Assembly (NCBI RefSeq): GCF_002021565.1
Contig: NZ_MSZX01000007.1
Span: 27-64,026 of the forward strand
Length of the DNA stretch: 64,000 bases
Origin: Paenibacillus selenitireducens
GTDB taxonomy: Bacteria; Bacillota; Bacilli; Paenibacillales; Paenibacillaceae
Direction: 5' to 3'
Shown here: positions 19,894 to 28,712 of the stretch, in pieces
Position numbering within the stretch: position 1 is the stretch's first letter
Layout of the letters: each line of letters starts with the position of its first letter
Position numbers and translations under genes: made by a program
The notes under the pieces: model-generated
What the model saw: only the letters and a program-made list of their open reading frames with translations
Database searches by the model: none
What the model was told of the DNA's origin: nothing

Positions 19894-19912
19894 TTTAATA
19901 GGCACTATTAAA
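19894..19912. promoter_or_regulatory. Palindrome abutting the pcrB -35 box
   Basis: TTTAATAG and CTATTAAA are perfect 8-bp inverted repeats around GCA, touching the -35 hexamer on its upstream side. It could be an activator site or an AT-rich UP element. No known binding protein is recognised. Confidence 0.5.
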
Positions 19913-20011
19913 TGATACCAAAGCGAATGTATGTTCTCAACCAATTATTCAAAAAAATTAAGAATTTTACGCCGTACCTGTGATCCTGACGAGATTCTTT
20001 TCAAAACATAC

Positions 20012-20046
20012 AAAAAGACCGCTTTACCCTTCTAAGGCAGCGGTCT
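20012..20046 (-). terminator. Terminator of the ECF transporter operon
   Basis: On the minus strand AGACCGCT pairs with AGCGGTCT, with an inner CCTT/AAGG extension, and ends in TTTTTG. It lies about 30 bases past the ecfT stop. Confidence 0.75.
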
Positions 20047-20076
20047 ATTTCTTCGTTCTATTTCATTGTAGTTCTT

Positions 20077-20904
20077 CTATAACGGATACCAAAATCCCTT
20101 CAGCACGCTTACTTTCATCCAAATGGAACCTGCGATCAACAAAATACTAAGTGTGCCAACCAAATAATCGATCCCTTGATATTTCTCCATATGGTACCAT
20201 GTCCGGCGACGATGCTTGCCAAAGCCGCGCAGCTCCATCGCATTCGATACAACCTCAATCCGTTGAAGGGAGGAGTACAACATCGGGAAGGCGATGGACG
20301 TCACATTTTTGACACGTTGGATGAAGGGGGCATCCCCTTTGCGAAACCCAATGCCGCGCATTTGCATCGAATTCGTAATACTGCGGAACTCCGACTGAAT
20401 GTCCGGAATATAGCGAAACGCGATGTTCACCGCATAGGCGATTTTATAAGGAATCCCAATGCGATTTAAGCTGCTCGCGAACTGGCTGGGATGCGTGGTA
20501 AAAATAAAGAGTAAACTGATCGGCAGCAACGTAATGTATTTGGTTGTCAGTGTCAGTACATAGAACAACGTCTCCAAATTGATCGTGTTATAACCGATAT
20601 TCAGTACCGGTGTACTTGTTCCTGTTAGCTCTGATCCGTAGGTCGGTGTAATAAGAAGAATAAAAGCTGTATTAAATACGTTAAAGACGATCATCACCCA
20701 AAAAATAACACGGATCCTGCGAAATGGTATTTTGGCGGATAACAGGAGTCCTAAACCGACCAAGAGCATCACAACAAATACGCGCAAGTCTAGAAATAGG
20801 AATGTCGCAATCGTCCATGCCGCGAACAGAAGCATCTTCACACTGCCGTCCATACGATGAAAAATGGAATTGCCGGGTGCATATAATGTCCCCATCTTAC
20901 TCAT
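20077..20904 (-). CDS. ecfT: ECF transporter T component (CbiQ/EcfT family)
   Basis: A 275-residue membrane protein with several hydrophobic segments. Two short conserved motifs, MRGIG near residue 185 and LRGFG near 225, correspond to the Ala/Met-Arg-Gly coupling helices that contact the ATPase. It is the transmembrane scaffold of an energy-coupling-factor vitamin importer. Its start overlaps the end of the ATPase gene by 8 bases. It is the last gene of an S-ATPase-T operon. Confidence 0.88.
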   Translation of the reverse strand: MSKMGTLYAPGNSIFHRMDGSVKMLLFAAWTIATFLFLDLRVFVVMLLVGLGLLLSAKIPFRRIRVIFWVMIVFNVFNTAFILLITPTYGSELTGTSTPVLNIGYNTINLETLFYVLTLTTKYITLLPISLLFIFTTHPSQFASSLNRIGIPYKIAYAVNIAFRYIPDIQSEFRSITNSMQMRGIGFRKGDAPFIQRVKNVTSIAFPMLYSSLQRIEVVSNAMELRGFGKHRRRTWYHMEKYQGIDYLVGTLSILLIAGSIWMKVSVLKGFWYPL

Positions 20905-22594
20905 GATGCTTCACCTGTTTTTCATAATTAATAAAATGCTGCACAAACCCTTCGGCAGAAGGAAGTCCGATCACTCGTGCTAACACCGATAATGAAGTCT
21001 CTTTTAAATTCGCCCGTTCAATGACTTCTGCATTCGTAAGTACGCTAGCCACCTTGTCATTCGCGATCACTTCCCCGCCGGAAATGACAACTGCGGAATC
21101 CGTGTATTCGAGCGCCAAATGCATATCATGTGTGATAAAAATAAACGATAACCCCGTGCGCGCCAGCTCTGCGATAAACTCCATAAACTCCGTATAATGC
21201 TTGTAATCTTGTCCTGCCGTGGGTTCGTCCAAAATAATCAGCTTCGGCTCCATCGCAAGCACCGCGGCAATGGTTACCCGCTTCTTCTGCCCGTAGCTAA
21301 GCGCTGAAATCGGCCAATTACGGTAAGGATATAATCCGCAGATCCGAAGAATGTGCTCGACCTTCGCATCGATGGTTTCTTTTGAGACCCCACGTATCGT
21401 TAAGCCCAGTGCGACTTCGTCCCATATCATGTGCTGCGTAATCATCTGGTTCGGGTTCTGCATCACATAACCGATTTGCTCCCCGCGCTTACGAATGCTC
21501 CAATTGCGAATTTCCTCACCCTGTAAGCGAATCTCGCCAGAGGATTGACGCACGATGCCCATAATCAAATGACTTAACGTCGATTTGCCCGCACCGTTGT
21601 TCCCAAGCAATGCCACAATTTCTCCAGTTTGCACTTGAAAAGATACACCCCGAATGACTTCATGCTCCCCATCATAGGAAAAACGAACATTTTGTACATC
21701 TAATAATGGCTGTTTGCTTGGTGACGATGTGGATGCGGTTCCTGCGTTATACCAGGAAGTTAGAGCATTTTCGAACTTAGGAACGTTGATATGATGTAAC
21801 TGTGTGAGCTCATCAGCAGCGGAAAGCTCGCAGCCTGCATATTTTAACGCTTCAATATAGAGTGGTTCGCGCAATCCGTGCTTCCGAAGGATGTCTGAAG
21901 ATAGAATCTCATCCGGTGTTCCGATCGCTTGAATCTCACCCTCGCTCATGACAACAATCCGATCTATCAGCTGCTCCAACACGTCCTCAATCCGATGTTC
22001 GATAATAATAATCGTCTTATTCGTCTGCTGATGAATGTCGTCGATCATTTTCATCGCTTGCTTGCCGCTCGCAGGATCGAGATTCGCTAACGGTTCATCG
22101 AAGAGCAAGATGTCGGCCTGCGTAGATAAAATGCCTGCGAGAGATACACGCTGCTTTTGACCGCCGGATAAATCATGTGGACTCTGATCGATATAATCCA
22201 ACATGTTGACCGTCGTTAGCGCACGCTCAACCTCTTGCTTCATCTGTGCACGCGGTACCCCGTCATTTTCGAACGAGAACGCAACATCCTCACCGACCGA
22301 CAAGCCGATGAACTGACCGTCTAAATCCTGTAGAATCGTGCCTACGGATTGACTGATCTCGAATATGCTCTTCCCGGTGGTGCTCTCCCCATGAAGCGTC
22401 ATCGTACCTTCGAGCTTACCTTCATACGTAAATGGAATCAGCCCATTGATACAATGGGCTAATGTCGATTTGCCTGAGCCGCTGGGGCCGGCAATTAATA
22501 TTTTCTCGCCGGGTCGGATATCTAAGTTGATATTCCGCAACGTCGGCTCGGTTAATTTCTGATATTGAAAGCTAAAGTTATGAAAAGATATCAT
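20897..22594 (-). CDS. ECF transporter ATPase with two fused ABC domains
   Basis: A 565-residue protein with two ATPase halves. The first has Walker A GPSGSGKST (about 35-43) and signature LSGGQKQR. The second has GNNGAGKST (about 325-333) and signature LSYGQKKR. A linker of about 50 residues joins them. It plays the role that two separate EcfA proteins fill in other species, as in the YkoD type of transporter. It lies between the S and T component genes, overlapping the latter. It powers uptake of a vitamin-like substrate. Confidence 0.9.
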   Translation of the reverse strand: MISFHNFSFQYQKLTEPTLRNINLDIRPGEKILIAGPSGSGKSTLAHCINGLIPFTYEGKLEGTMTLHGESTTGKSIFEISQSVGTILQDLDGQFIGLSVGEDVAFSFENDGVPRAQMKQEVERALTTVNMLDYIDQSPHDLSGGQKQRVSLAGILSTQADILLFDEPLANLDPASGKQAMKMIDDIHQQTNKTIIIIEHRIEDVLEQLIDRIVVMSEGEIQAIGTPDEILSSDILRKHGLREPLYIEALKYAGCELSAADELTQLHHINVPKFENALTSWYNAGTASTSSPSKQPLLDVQNVRFSYDGEHEVIRGVSFQVQTGEIVALLGNNGAGKSTLSHLIMGIVRQSSGEIRLQGEEIRNWSIRKRGEQIGYVMQNPNQMITQHMIWDEVALGLTIRGVSKETIDAKVEHILRICGLYPYRNWPISALSYGQKKRVTIAAVLAMEPKLIILDEPTAGQDYKHYTEFMEFIAELARTGLSFIFITHDMHLALEYTDSAVVISGGEVIANDKVASVLTNAEVIERANLKETSLSVLARVIGLPSAEGFVQHFINYEKQVKHHE

Positions 22595-22603
22595 GCTGTA
22601 CTC

Positions 22604-23167
22604 CTATTTCTCGATCGTAAGGTTCGAGCTTTTCTTATTCACACGTAAGATCGCAAGGACGATAGGCAATCCCAGAACAGTCACAGTCGCGATATTCGCA
22701 AGTACTGCCCCCCAGAATTGAACGGCCATTTTATCTACCGGCTCGCCCATTATGAAGATATCGAAGAGTGTCGCTTCTCCAATTCCCACGATACAACCTA
22801 TGAGTCCGTAAATTAATATTTGATAAATGTGTTTCTTCGCATAAGAACCTGCTTTGACATTAAAGTCTTTGTTCATAAATACGAAACCGCTGAACAAACC
22901 GATCAATGCGGATCCGAACGCCCAACCCCACCATACGATACCGCCGGAGATTAAATCCGTGATCACATGACCAATCAGGCCGATTAATAATCCTACGATA
23001 GGACCAAATAAAGCACCAAAAATTGTCAAGAAAGCAATGGCCGGCTTCACCCATGTTTGCGGTCCAACCGTAAAACCAAAAAATCCTAAAAAGCCATACA
23101 ACGCTGCCCCAATCCCGATTGCCACGACAACGAGTGTGCTGAAATTGAAAATAGACTTTTGATTCAT
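22604..23167 (-). CDS. ECF transporter S component, UPF0397 / riboflavin-type
   Basis: A 187-residue, very hydrophobic protein with about five membrane spans. The [12 protein letters not shown] start, [18 protein letters not shown] and [13 protein letters not shown] segments resemble the UPF0397 family, annotated as riboflavin-type substrate-binding subunits of ECF importers. In this family a fused double ATPase and a T protein commonly follow, as here. No FMN riboswitch is visible upstream, so the riboflavin assignment is by family only; thiamine-related substrates are an alternative. A promoter candidate lies 40-65 bp upstream. Confidence 0.75.
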   Translation of the reverse strand: MNQKSIFNFSTLVVVAIGIGAALYGFLGFFGFTVGPQTWVKPAIAFLTIFGALFGPIVGLLIGLIGHVITDLISGGIVWWGWAFGSALIGLFSGFVFMNKDFNVKAGSYAKKHIYQILIYGLIGCIVGIGEATLFDIFIMGEPVDKMAVQFWGAVLANIATVTVLGLPIVLAILRVNKKSSNLTIEK

Positions 23168-23203
23168 CGAACCAATTTTCCCCTCTCACCTATTAATAAG
23201 CTT

Positions 23204-23232
23204 ATACTAAATCAAAAGTCCTGTTCTTTCAA
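23204..23232 (-). promoter_or_regulatory. Promoter candidate for the ECF operon
   Basis: On the minus strand TTGAAA, 17 bp, then TAGTAT. It starts transcription about 30 nt before the S-component gene. There is no room for a riboswitch between the two. Confidence 0.5.
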
Positions 23233-23291
23233 TATAAATATCAAAATAATTCCTATGAGTTTAGAGGGGTTAAAAATTGTATAACTGGCAT

Positions 23292-23414
23292 TTATTTAAA
23301 TATTAAATGGATGAAAAAGATAAAAAGAACCCAAAGGATGAATCCTAGCCCTCCGCCAATAAGCCAGCCTCGGCCAGGATTGCTCTCATAATCTTGTGAA
23401 TCGTGATTTGGCAT
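23292..23414 (-). CDS. Small single-span membrane protein (40 residues)
   Basis: A 40-residue open frame with a polar N-terminus (MPNHDSQDYESNPGRG), one hydrophobic helix starting WLIGGGLGFILW and a short C-terminus ending LIFK. GGGAG stands 7 bases before the ATG. It begins 51 bases after the stop of the sugar transferase gene, so it could be the last gene of the polysaccharide operon, but its ribosome binding site lies in the 3' arm of a terminator-like hairpin. I do not recognise a family. Topology is probably N-terminus out or in with one span. The good site and coherent hydrophobicity argue that it is real. Confidence 0.6.
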   Translation of the reverse strand: MPNHDSQDYESNPGRGWLIGGGLGFILWVLFIFFIHLIFK

Positions 23415-23418
23415 AAGA

Positions 23419-23457
23419 AAACTCCCTTTACTGAGATCTCTCTAGTATCGGGAGTTT
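23419..23457 (-). terminator. Terminator-like hairpin that contains a ribosome binding site
   Basis: On the minus strand AAACTCCC and GGGAGTTT pair perfectly over 8 bp, with a 23-nt loop and TTCT after the stem. It starts 8 bases past the sugar transferase stop. The GGGAG of the 3' arm is also the ribosome binding site of the downstream 40-residue gene, so the structure may end transcription, hide that site, or both. Confidence 0.5.
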
Positions 23458-23465
23458 GGGATGCG

Positions 23466-24875
23466 TTAATACGCGTTTTTATTGATAAATCCGTTAATGA
23501 CTGTCTTCCAAATGATCTTCACGTCCAGGAGAATCGACCAATTCTCAATATAAAAGATATCATAGCGAATGCGTTCCTCGATCGATGTATCCCCGCGCAG
23601 ACCATTACTTTGTGCCCATCCCGTAATGCCGGGACGAACATGGTGCTTAACCATGTATTTCGGTATTTCTTCCTTAAACTGATCCACGAAAAAAGGACGT
23701 TCCGGTCGCGGACCTACAATACTCATATGACCCAGCAGTACATTAAAAAATTGCGGCAGCTCATCTAGGCTTGTTTTGCGAAGGAACGAACCGAACTTCG
23801 TCTTCCGCGGATCATTCTCCGTCGTCCACTTCGTATCCGATGAGCCTTGAGCCTGTACCCGCATAGATCGAAACTTGAACATCATAAAGTTCCGGCGGTT
23901 CAACCCCACCCGTTCCTGCTTGAAAATAATCGGGCCTGGCGATGATAGCTTGATGCCAAGCGCCGCAATGAGTAAGACAGGTGACGTCAGAACGATCGCG
24001 AAGAGTGCAAAGGCAATGTCGAAGGCTCTCTTGAGAATACGATTACTCATCAGATCGAGCGGAATGTCCCGCACGTTGATGAGCGGCATGCCCGCGAAGT
24101 TATCAAATGTCGGCCTCGCCGGCAAGTAGTCGAAGAAATCCGGAATAATGAGCGTTCTTACACCCGCTTTTTCACAGGCATTAATGATGGTTGGGAACTT
24201 ATGATGCGCCTCCAGCGGCAAAGCAATAATGACCTCGTCGATGGGCTTCTGTTCGATAGTTGCCGCAAGGTCATCCAGTGTACCGAGAATAGGCTTATAT
24301 CGCTTGCCGAACTGTTCATCGATTTCATCGCACTGATCATCAAGGAAACCGAGGACCTCATATCCCATTTCGGGATGCTGCAGCAAGTTCTTGTAGAATC
24401 GCTTGCCAAGTGAGCCAGCGCCGAGAATGAGCACGAATTGTTTGTTGTAGCCTTTTTCCCGGAAGTGCTGGAGCATGCGTTTGATGACGAAACGGTAGAG
24501 CATAATGGCCACTACGTTGCCCACCATGTATATCGCAAGGTATTCACGCGAGATGTGTACAGCTTTGAAATAGAAAAGCAAACTTAATAGCACGAACAAG
24601 CTGATCGCATGCACCTGGAAAATACGGAAAAGGTCATCTATAAACCGCTTCTTCCGCTTCGGCGAATAGAAGCTGCTCATCATACCGATGACCACCGCGA
24701 TGGCACCATACACTAAACTCCATTTGAAATATTGGGAGATCGGCAATGGCGATTCATGCTGCATCCAACCACTCTGAAATTTCATCCAGTAGGCCATCAG
24801 GAACATGATCTGGATCGCGAAAAAGTCCGCTATGATATAAAGTTGCGTGAGAAAGCGTTGGTTCTTACGCAGCAT
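23466..24875 (-). CDS. Undecaprenyl-phosphate sugar-1-phosphate transferase (WbaP/WsfP/WcaJ type)
   Basis: A 469-residue polyprenyl glycosylphosphotransferase. The N-terminal third carries about five membrane helices, a nucleotide-binding-like domain (GAGSLGKRFYKNLL) follows, and the C-terminal catalytic domain has KRAFDI, FKQERVGLN, KFRSM and VRPGITGWAQ. It loads the first sugar phosphate, usually glucose or galactose, onto undecaprenyl phosphate and so starts the glycan. In Paenibacillus and Geobacillus S-layer glycan loci the equivalent is WsfP. It lies at the far end of the polysaccharide cluster, 33 bases after a glycosyltransferase. Confidence 0.9.
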   Translation of the reverse strand: MLRKNQRFLTQLYIIADFFAIQIMFLMAYWMKFQSGWMQHESPLPISQYFKWSLVYGAIAVVIGMMSSFYSPKRKKRFIDDLFRIFQVHAISLFVLLSLLFYFKAVHISREYLAIYMVGNVVAIMLYRFVIKRMLQHFREKGYNKQFVLILGAGSLGKRFYKNLLQHPEMGYEVLGFLDDQCDEIDEQFGKRYKPILGTLDDLAATIEQKPIDEVIIALPLEAHHKFPTIINACEKAGVRTLIIPDFFDYLPARPTFDNFAGMPLINVRDIPLDLMSNRILKRAFDIAFALFAIVLTSPVLLIAALGIKLSSPGPIIFKQERVGLNRRNFMMFKFRSMRVQAQGSSDTKWTTENDPRKTKFGSFLRKTSLDELPQFFNVLLGHMSIVGPRPERPFFVDQFKEEIPKYMVKHHVRPGITGWAQSNGLRGDTSIEERIRYDIFYIENWSILLDVKIIWKTVINGFINKNAY

Positions 24876-24908
24876 AGTTTCACCTCAAATTCAATAAGTT
24901 CAAGGATG

Positions 24909-25775
24909 TCAGCCCTTGCGCAGCATTTTATTTTTGACGAGCGACATCATAAATTTCACAAATATCCCTATGTACACCAATCCATTCGTTAAGATCGCGT
25001 ACTTTTTCCGGTAATGCTTGCGGTGGAACAAGTACATGGCACGGTGGAATTCGTAGATGATCTTGTATGGCTTGCGACGGCTGCTCGCACCTTTGTAATG
25101 CGTGATCTTCGTCTCCGCGTAATAGTAAATCTGCCAGCCTGCTTCTTTGATTCTGTAACACCAGTCGATGTCTTCTCCATACATGAAAAACTCTTCGTCT
25201 AACATGCCGACTTGATCGATGGCTTCACGCCGTACGAGCATGAATGCGCCCACGAGACAGTCAATGGGATAAGATTCGTCTGAACTTAGATAACCTAGTT
25301 GATATTGGTTAAACCGTGGGTTGTTCGGGAACAACTTTGAAAATCCGAAAGCATAATAAAACGAAGCCGACGGCGTAGGAAAGCCGCGACGACAGGCTTT
25401 GTCGAGTGAACCGTCAGGCAGTACCACTTTGCAACCGGAAGCTCCAACGTTTGGTTGTTCATCCATAAACCGTATCATAATATCTAACGTGTCTGGTTCC
25501 ACAATGGTATCGGAATTCAATAATAAAATATATCGACCTTGGGCGATTCGGATGCCTTGATTGTTAGCCCGAGAGAAACCTACATTATCTTCATTCGCTA
25601 TGAGAGTGGCCATCGGATACTGTTGTTGAAAGTGTTGTACCGAGTCATCCTTGGAATGATTATCGATGATGATCACTTCGTAGCTAAATTTAGTTATCGA
25701 AGAATAAACAGATTGCAAGCAATCTAGCGTTAATTGTCGAGTATTGTAGTTAAGGATAATAATACTTAAGTCCAT
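24909..25775 (-). CDS. Family 2 glycosyltransferase (rhamnosyltransferase-like)
   Basis: A 288-residue GT-A enzyme. It shows the start LSIIILNYNTRQLT, the nucleotide-sugar metal site in LLLNSDTIVEPD (about 85-96) and the FMYGEDIDWCYR motif near 195 common in rhamnosyltransferases. The C-terminal ~80 residues are basic, with a short hydrophobic stretch, suggesting membrane association. It likely adds a sugar to the lipid-linked chain in the cytoplasm. An extended -10 promoter lies in the 120-bp gap upstream, so it and the sugar transferase can be transcribed separately. Confidence 0.85.
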   Translation of the reverse strand: MDLSIIILNYNTRQLTLDCLQSVYSSITKFSYEVIIIDNHSKDDSVQHFQQQYPMATLIANEDNVGFSRANNQGIRIAQGRYILLLNSDTIVEPDTLDIMIRFMDEQPNVGASGCKVVLPDGSLDKACRRGFPTPSASFYYAFGFSKLFPNNPRFNQYQLGYLSSDESYPIDCLVGAFMLVRREAIDQVGMLDEEFFMYGEDIDWCYRIKEAGWQIYYYAETKITHYKGASSRRKPYKIIYEFHRAMYLFHRKHYRKKYAILTNGLVYIGIFVKFMMSLVKNKMLRKG

Positions 25776-25810
25776 TACCTTTCTCCCATCTGTCGAGAGT
25801 TGCTCTTGCC

Positions 25811-25819
25811 ATTATAGCA
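25811..25819 (-). promoter_or_regulatory. Extended -10 promoter for the last glycosyltransferase gene
   Basis: The minus strand reads TGCTATAAT, a perfect -10 with the TGN extension, and has no good -35. It lies about 40 bp upstream of the gene start. A palindrome TTAACACTGTTAA lies about 30 bp further upstream. Confidence 0.55.
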
Positions 25820-25898
25820 TAGAAAAAGACTAGATTCCGTATTTAACAGTGTTAACCCGTTAAAGTCTTGATAAAGAATTGACTTTAGTGGGGAATTG

Positions 25899-26822
25899 TT
25901 AGATGTCGGAATTAGTCTTGTTTTGGATGATATTCTTTTTATGACGTAATGCAGGTAGTTCTCGATAAAAGCTTACCCACGATCGAAGTACCTTGGGATC
26001 TCGTAATAAGGCATAACCTACACTAGCTATTTCAAAAGGCAGGATCTGGATCAAATTGCGAAATAAATTTCTCCGTGAATCATTTTTATATATCATTTTA
26101 TAGCGATTAATATAAGAGTATTGCCGAATGAATAAGGGCTGTTGGTTACGTGAACCTTTTTTCCAACCACGCTCATGATATGCAATAGCATCCGCATTGT
26201 AATAGGATATCCATCCGTAATTTTGTGCACGCCAGGCAACATCTACATCCTCTTTATAAGCAAAAAAGGATTCATCATAAAATTGCCCTTCAATGCTGAT
26301 ATCTTCTACCATATCTCTTGAATAGAGTGCCGCAGCGCCAGATACGCCGAATACTTCTCCAGAACCGTTCCAGAGATCCGATGGTTCTCCTGCACCACGG
26401 TCGAATGCTCTTCTTGCGCGATTCATGACAAGACCTGTACTATCAATGATGTGTGGGTTGGATTTTAGTAATAGACGTCCTGTTGCACTCCCTATCTTAG
26501 GGTTTTGTTCGCTAGAATTTACAAGTCTCGCTACATATTCACGATCTAATGTAACATCTGGGTTGAGAACAAGAAAATAATCAGCTTGCGATATGCGCAT
26601 GGCTTGGTTATGGCCTGGAGCAAATCCAAGATTCTCCGTGTTAAAGATAATATGTACCCGGTCATTGTACGGTTGCAGCACCTCCCGGATGTTATCATGG
26701 GATGCATTATCTACAACAATGATTTGTTGAATAGGGTAAGACTGCTTGAATACGCCATCCAAGCAGTCTATGATATCATTCGCGCTATTATAAGTAACAA
26801 TATGAACACTAACTGTTCTCAT
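25899..26822 (-). CDS. Family 2 glycosyltransferase
   Basis: A 307-residue GT-A enzyme with start VSVHIVTYNSANDI, VLNPDVTLDREYV near residue 90 (metal/nucleotide-sugar site) and FFAYKEDVDVAWR near 195. It is a cousin of the preceding glycosyltransferase and probably also uses a deoxysugar nucleotide such as dTDP-rhamnose. ATG 26822 is chosen because AAGGAG lies 6 bases upstream. It follows rfbD by 10 bases, in one operon with rfbCBD. Donor and acceptor are not predictable. Confidence 0.84.
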   Translation of the reverse strand: MRTVSVHIVTYNSANDIIDCLDGVFKQSYPIQQIIVVDNASHDNIREVLQPYNDRVHIIFNTENLGFAPGHNQAMRISQADYFLVLNPDVTLDREYVARLVNSSEQNPKIGSATGRLLLKSNPHIIDSTGLVMNRARRAFDRGAGEPSDLWNGSGEVFGVSGAAALYSRDMVEDISIEGQFYDESFFAYKEDVDVAWRAQNYGWISYYNADAIAYHERGWKKGSRNQQPLFIRQYSYINRYKMIYKNDSRRNLFRNLIQILPFEIASVGYALLRDPKVLRSWVSFYRELPALRHKKNIIQNKTNSDI

Positions 26823-26832
26823 AAGAAACTCC

Positions 26833-27681
26833 TTATTTCGTTGCAAATTCTGAAATGAATTCCTTCAATGCTTCTCTCCACGGACGTAAATCACGAAGAC
26901 CATTCGTTCGGATAGATAGATGATCCATCACAGAGTTACTTGGTCTTGGAGCTGGACGCGGAAATTGTTCTGTTGTGCACGGCAATAATTCAAGCTTTAA
27001 ATCTGCCTCCTCGAATATTGCTTGTGCGAACTCATACCACGAACAGGAATCTATATTCGAAGCATGATAGATACCATAATACTCCGTCTGAATCAGTTCC
27101 TCAAGAAAGTAAGCTAAATCAACTGTATACGTTGGTGATCCCACTTGATCATGAACTACTTGGAGAGATGGCTTCTCTGCGCCCAGTTTCAACATTGTTT
27201 TTACAAAGTTATTACCGTGTGCCCCATATACCCAAGAAGTACGAACAATATAGTATTTCGATGATAAGGTTTGAACAAGATGTTCCCCTGCTCGTTTTGA
27301 TTTCCCGTAAACTGTCTGCGGGTCCGTATTATCATATTCACGGTAAGCCACTGTTGAATTGCCATCAAACACGTAATCCGTGCTAATATAGCATACTTTA
27401 GCTCCGACCTTTTCAGCGGCTACTGCAATATTACGACTACCGACTGTATTTACGAGATATGCCCCGTCTTCATCCGACTCCGCTGCATCTACTGCTGTGT
27501 AGGCTGCGCAGTGGATGATAGCATTAGGTTGGTAAGCAAGGATAATGGACTCACATTTCAGTTGATTTGTAATATCTAAATCCTGGCGGGAACAGGCGAG
27601 CACATCGTGTCCCTTTTCCGTAAAAATACGAACAACATCCTGACCCAACTGGCCATTTGCACCCGTAACAAGGATCTTCAT
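26833..27681 (-). CDS. rfbD: dTDP-4-dehydrorhamnose reductase
   Basis: A 282-residue short-chain dehydrogenase-type enzyme. The Rossmann motif GANGQLGQD is at the N-terminus, CYISTDYVFDG is in the middle and catalytic YGKSKRAGE (YxxxK) lies near residue 128. It performs the last step of dTDP-L-rhamnose synthesis. ATG 27681 lies one base after the rfbB stop, with GGTGAG just upstream, so translation is coupled. Longer in-frame readings into rfbB are artefacts. Confidence 0.93.
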   Translation of the reverse strand: MKILVTGANGQLGQDVVRIFTEKGHDVLACSRQDLDITNQLKCESIILAYQPNAIIHCAAYTAVDAAESDEDGAYLVNTVGSRNIAVAAEKVGAKVCYISTDYVFDGNSTVAYREYDNTDPQTVYGKSKRAGEHLVQTLSSKYYIVRTSWVYGAHGNNFVKTMLKLGAEKPSLQVVHDQVGSPTYTVDLAYFLEELIQTEYYGIYHASNIDSCSWYEFAQAIFEEADLKLELLPCTTEQFPRPAPRPSNSVMDHLSIRTNGLRDLRPWREALKEFISEFATK

Positions 27682-27682
27682 A

Positions 27683-28699
27683 CTACTCACCCAGGAGCTC
27701 GCCATATTGCTTGGCGTAGTATTCTTGATAAGCCCCTGATTGAATCCGCGTCCACCAGTCTTTATTGTCCAGATACCATTGAATCGTCTTCTTGATTCCC
27801 GACTCAAAATGATACTTCGGTTGCCATCCCAATTCTGTGCGAATCTTCGTCGCATCAATAGCATAACGGCGGTCATGGCCCAGACGATCTGCTACGTAAG
27901 TAATCAGTGATTTAGGTTTATCTAGCGCTTCAAGAATCGTCTCGACAATTTGGATATTCGTCCGTTCATTGTTACCACCAACGTTGTATACTTCACCGCT
28001 TTTACCGTTATGAATGACCAGATCGATCGCACTGCAATGATCTTCAACATACAGCCAGTCACGGACATTTAATCCGTCTCCATATACAGGAAGCTGCTTA
28101 TCATTGAGAGCATTTGATATCATTAATGGGATTAATTTCTCTGGGAAATGATAAAGACCATAGTTGTTCGAACAGCGTGTAATATTTACGTTCATCCCAT
28201 AAGTCTCATGATATGCACGAACAAGCAGATCTCCACCTGTTTTACTTGCCGAATATGGACTGTTCGGTGCAAGTGGTGTGGTTTCCGAGAACATGCCTGT
28301 ATCACCAAGTGTTCCGTACACTTCATCCGTTGAGATTTGAACATATTTCTGTACATTATATTTACGCGCTGCCTCGAGCAATACCTGGGTACCCATGACA
28401 TTCGTTTGTACGAAAATGCCTGGATCCAAAATACTGCGATCCACATGGGATTCCGCTGCAAAGTTAACTACAATATCAACGCCTTGCTGAAATATCTCAT
28501 CTACTTTTTTAGCGTCAGCGATATCGCCTTTTACAAAAGTATAATTCGGTTGATTCTCAATACTCTTCAAGTTTTCTAAGTTCCCTGCATACGTTAGAGC
28601 ATCTAGATTGATAATCTGATACTCTGGATACTTATTCACCATGTAAATTACAAAGTTACTTCCGATAAACCCGGCACCGCCTGTAACCAATAACTTCAA
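27683..28699 (-). CDS. rfbB: dTDP-glucose 4,6-dehydratase
   Basis: A 338-residue extended SDR enzyme with GGAGFIGSN at the start, STDEVYG near residue 130 and catalytic YSASKTGGD near 160. It converts dTDP-glucose to dTDP-4-keto-6-deoxyglucose. The start is TTG 28699, because GGGGGAG lies 6 bases upstream and the Rossmann strand begins there; GTG one codon earlier is too close to that site. It is followed one base later by rfbD and preceded by rfbC with a 13-base gap. Confidence 0.93.
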   Translation of the reverse strand: MKLLVTGGAGFIGSNFVIYMVNKYPEYQIINLDALTYAGNLENLKSIENQPNYTFVKGDIADAKKVDEIFQQGVDIVVNFAAESHVDRSILDPGIFVQTNVMGTQVLLEAARKYNVQKYVQISTDEVYGTLGDTGMFSETTPLAPNSPYSASKTGGDLLVRAYHETYGMNVNITRCSNNYGLYHFPEKLIPLMISNALNDKQLPVYGDGLNVRDWLYVEDHCSAIDLVIHNGKSGEVYNVGGNNERTNIQIVETILEALDKPKSLITYVADRLGHDRRYAIDATKIRTELGWQPKYHFESGIKKTIQWYLDNKDWWTRIQSGAYQEYYAKQYGELLGE

Positions 28700-28712
28700 C
28701 ACTGGCTCCCCC

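Noticed and set aside
23168-23291. Riboswitch in front of the ECF operon
   Set aside because: The predicted transcription start leaves only about 30 nt of leader and no FMN or TPP aptamer motifs are visible.
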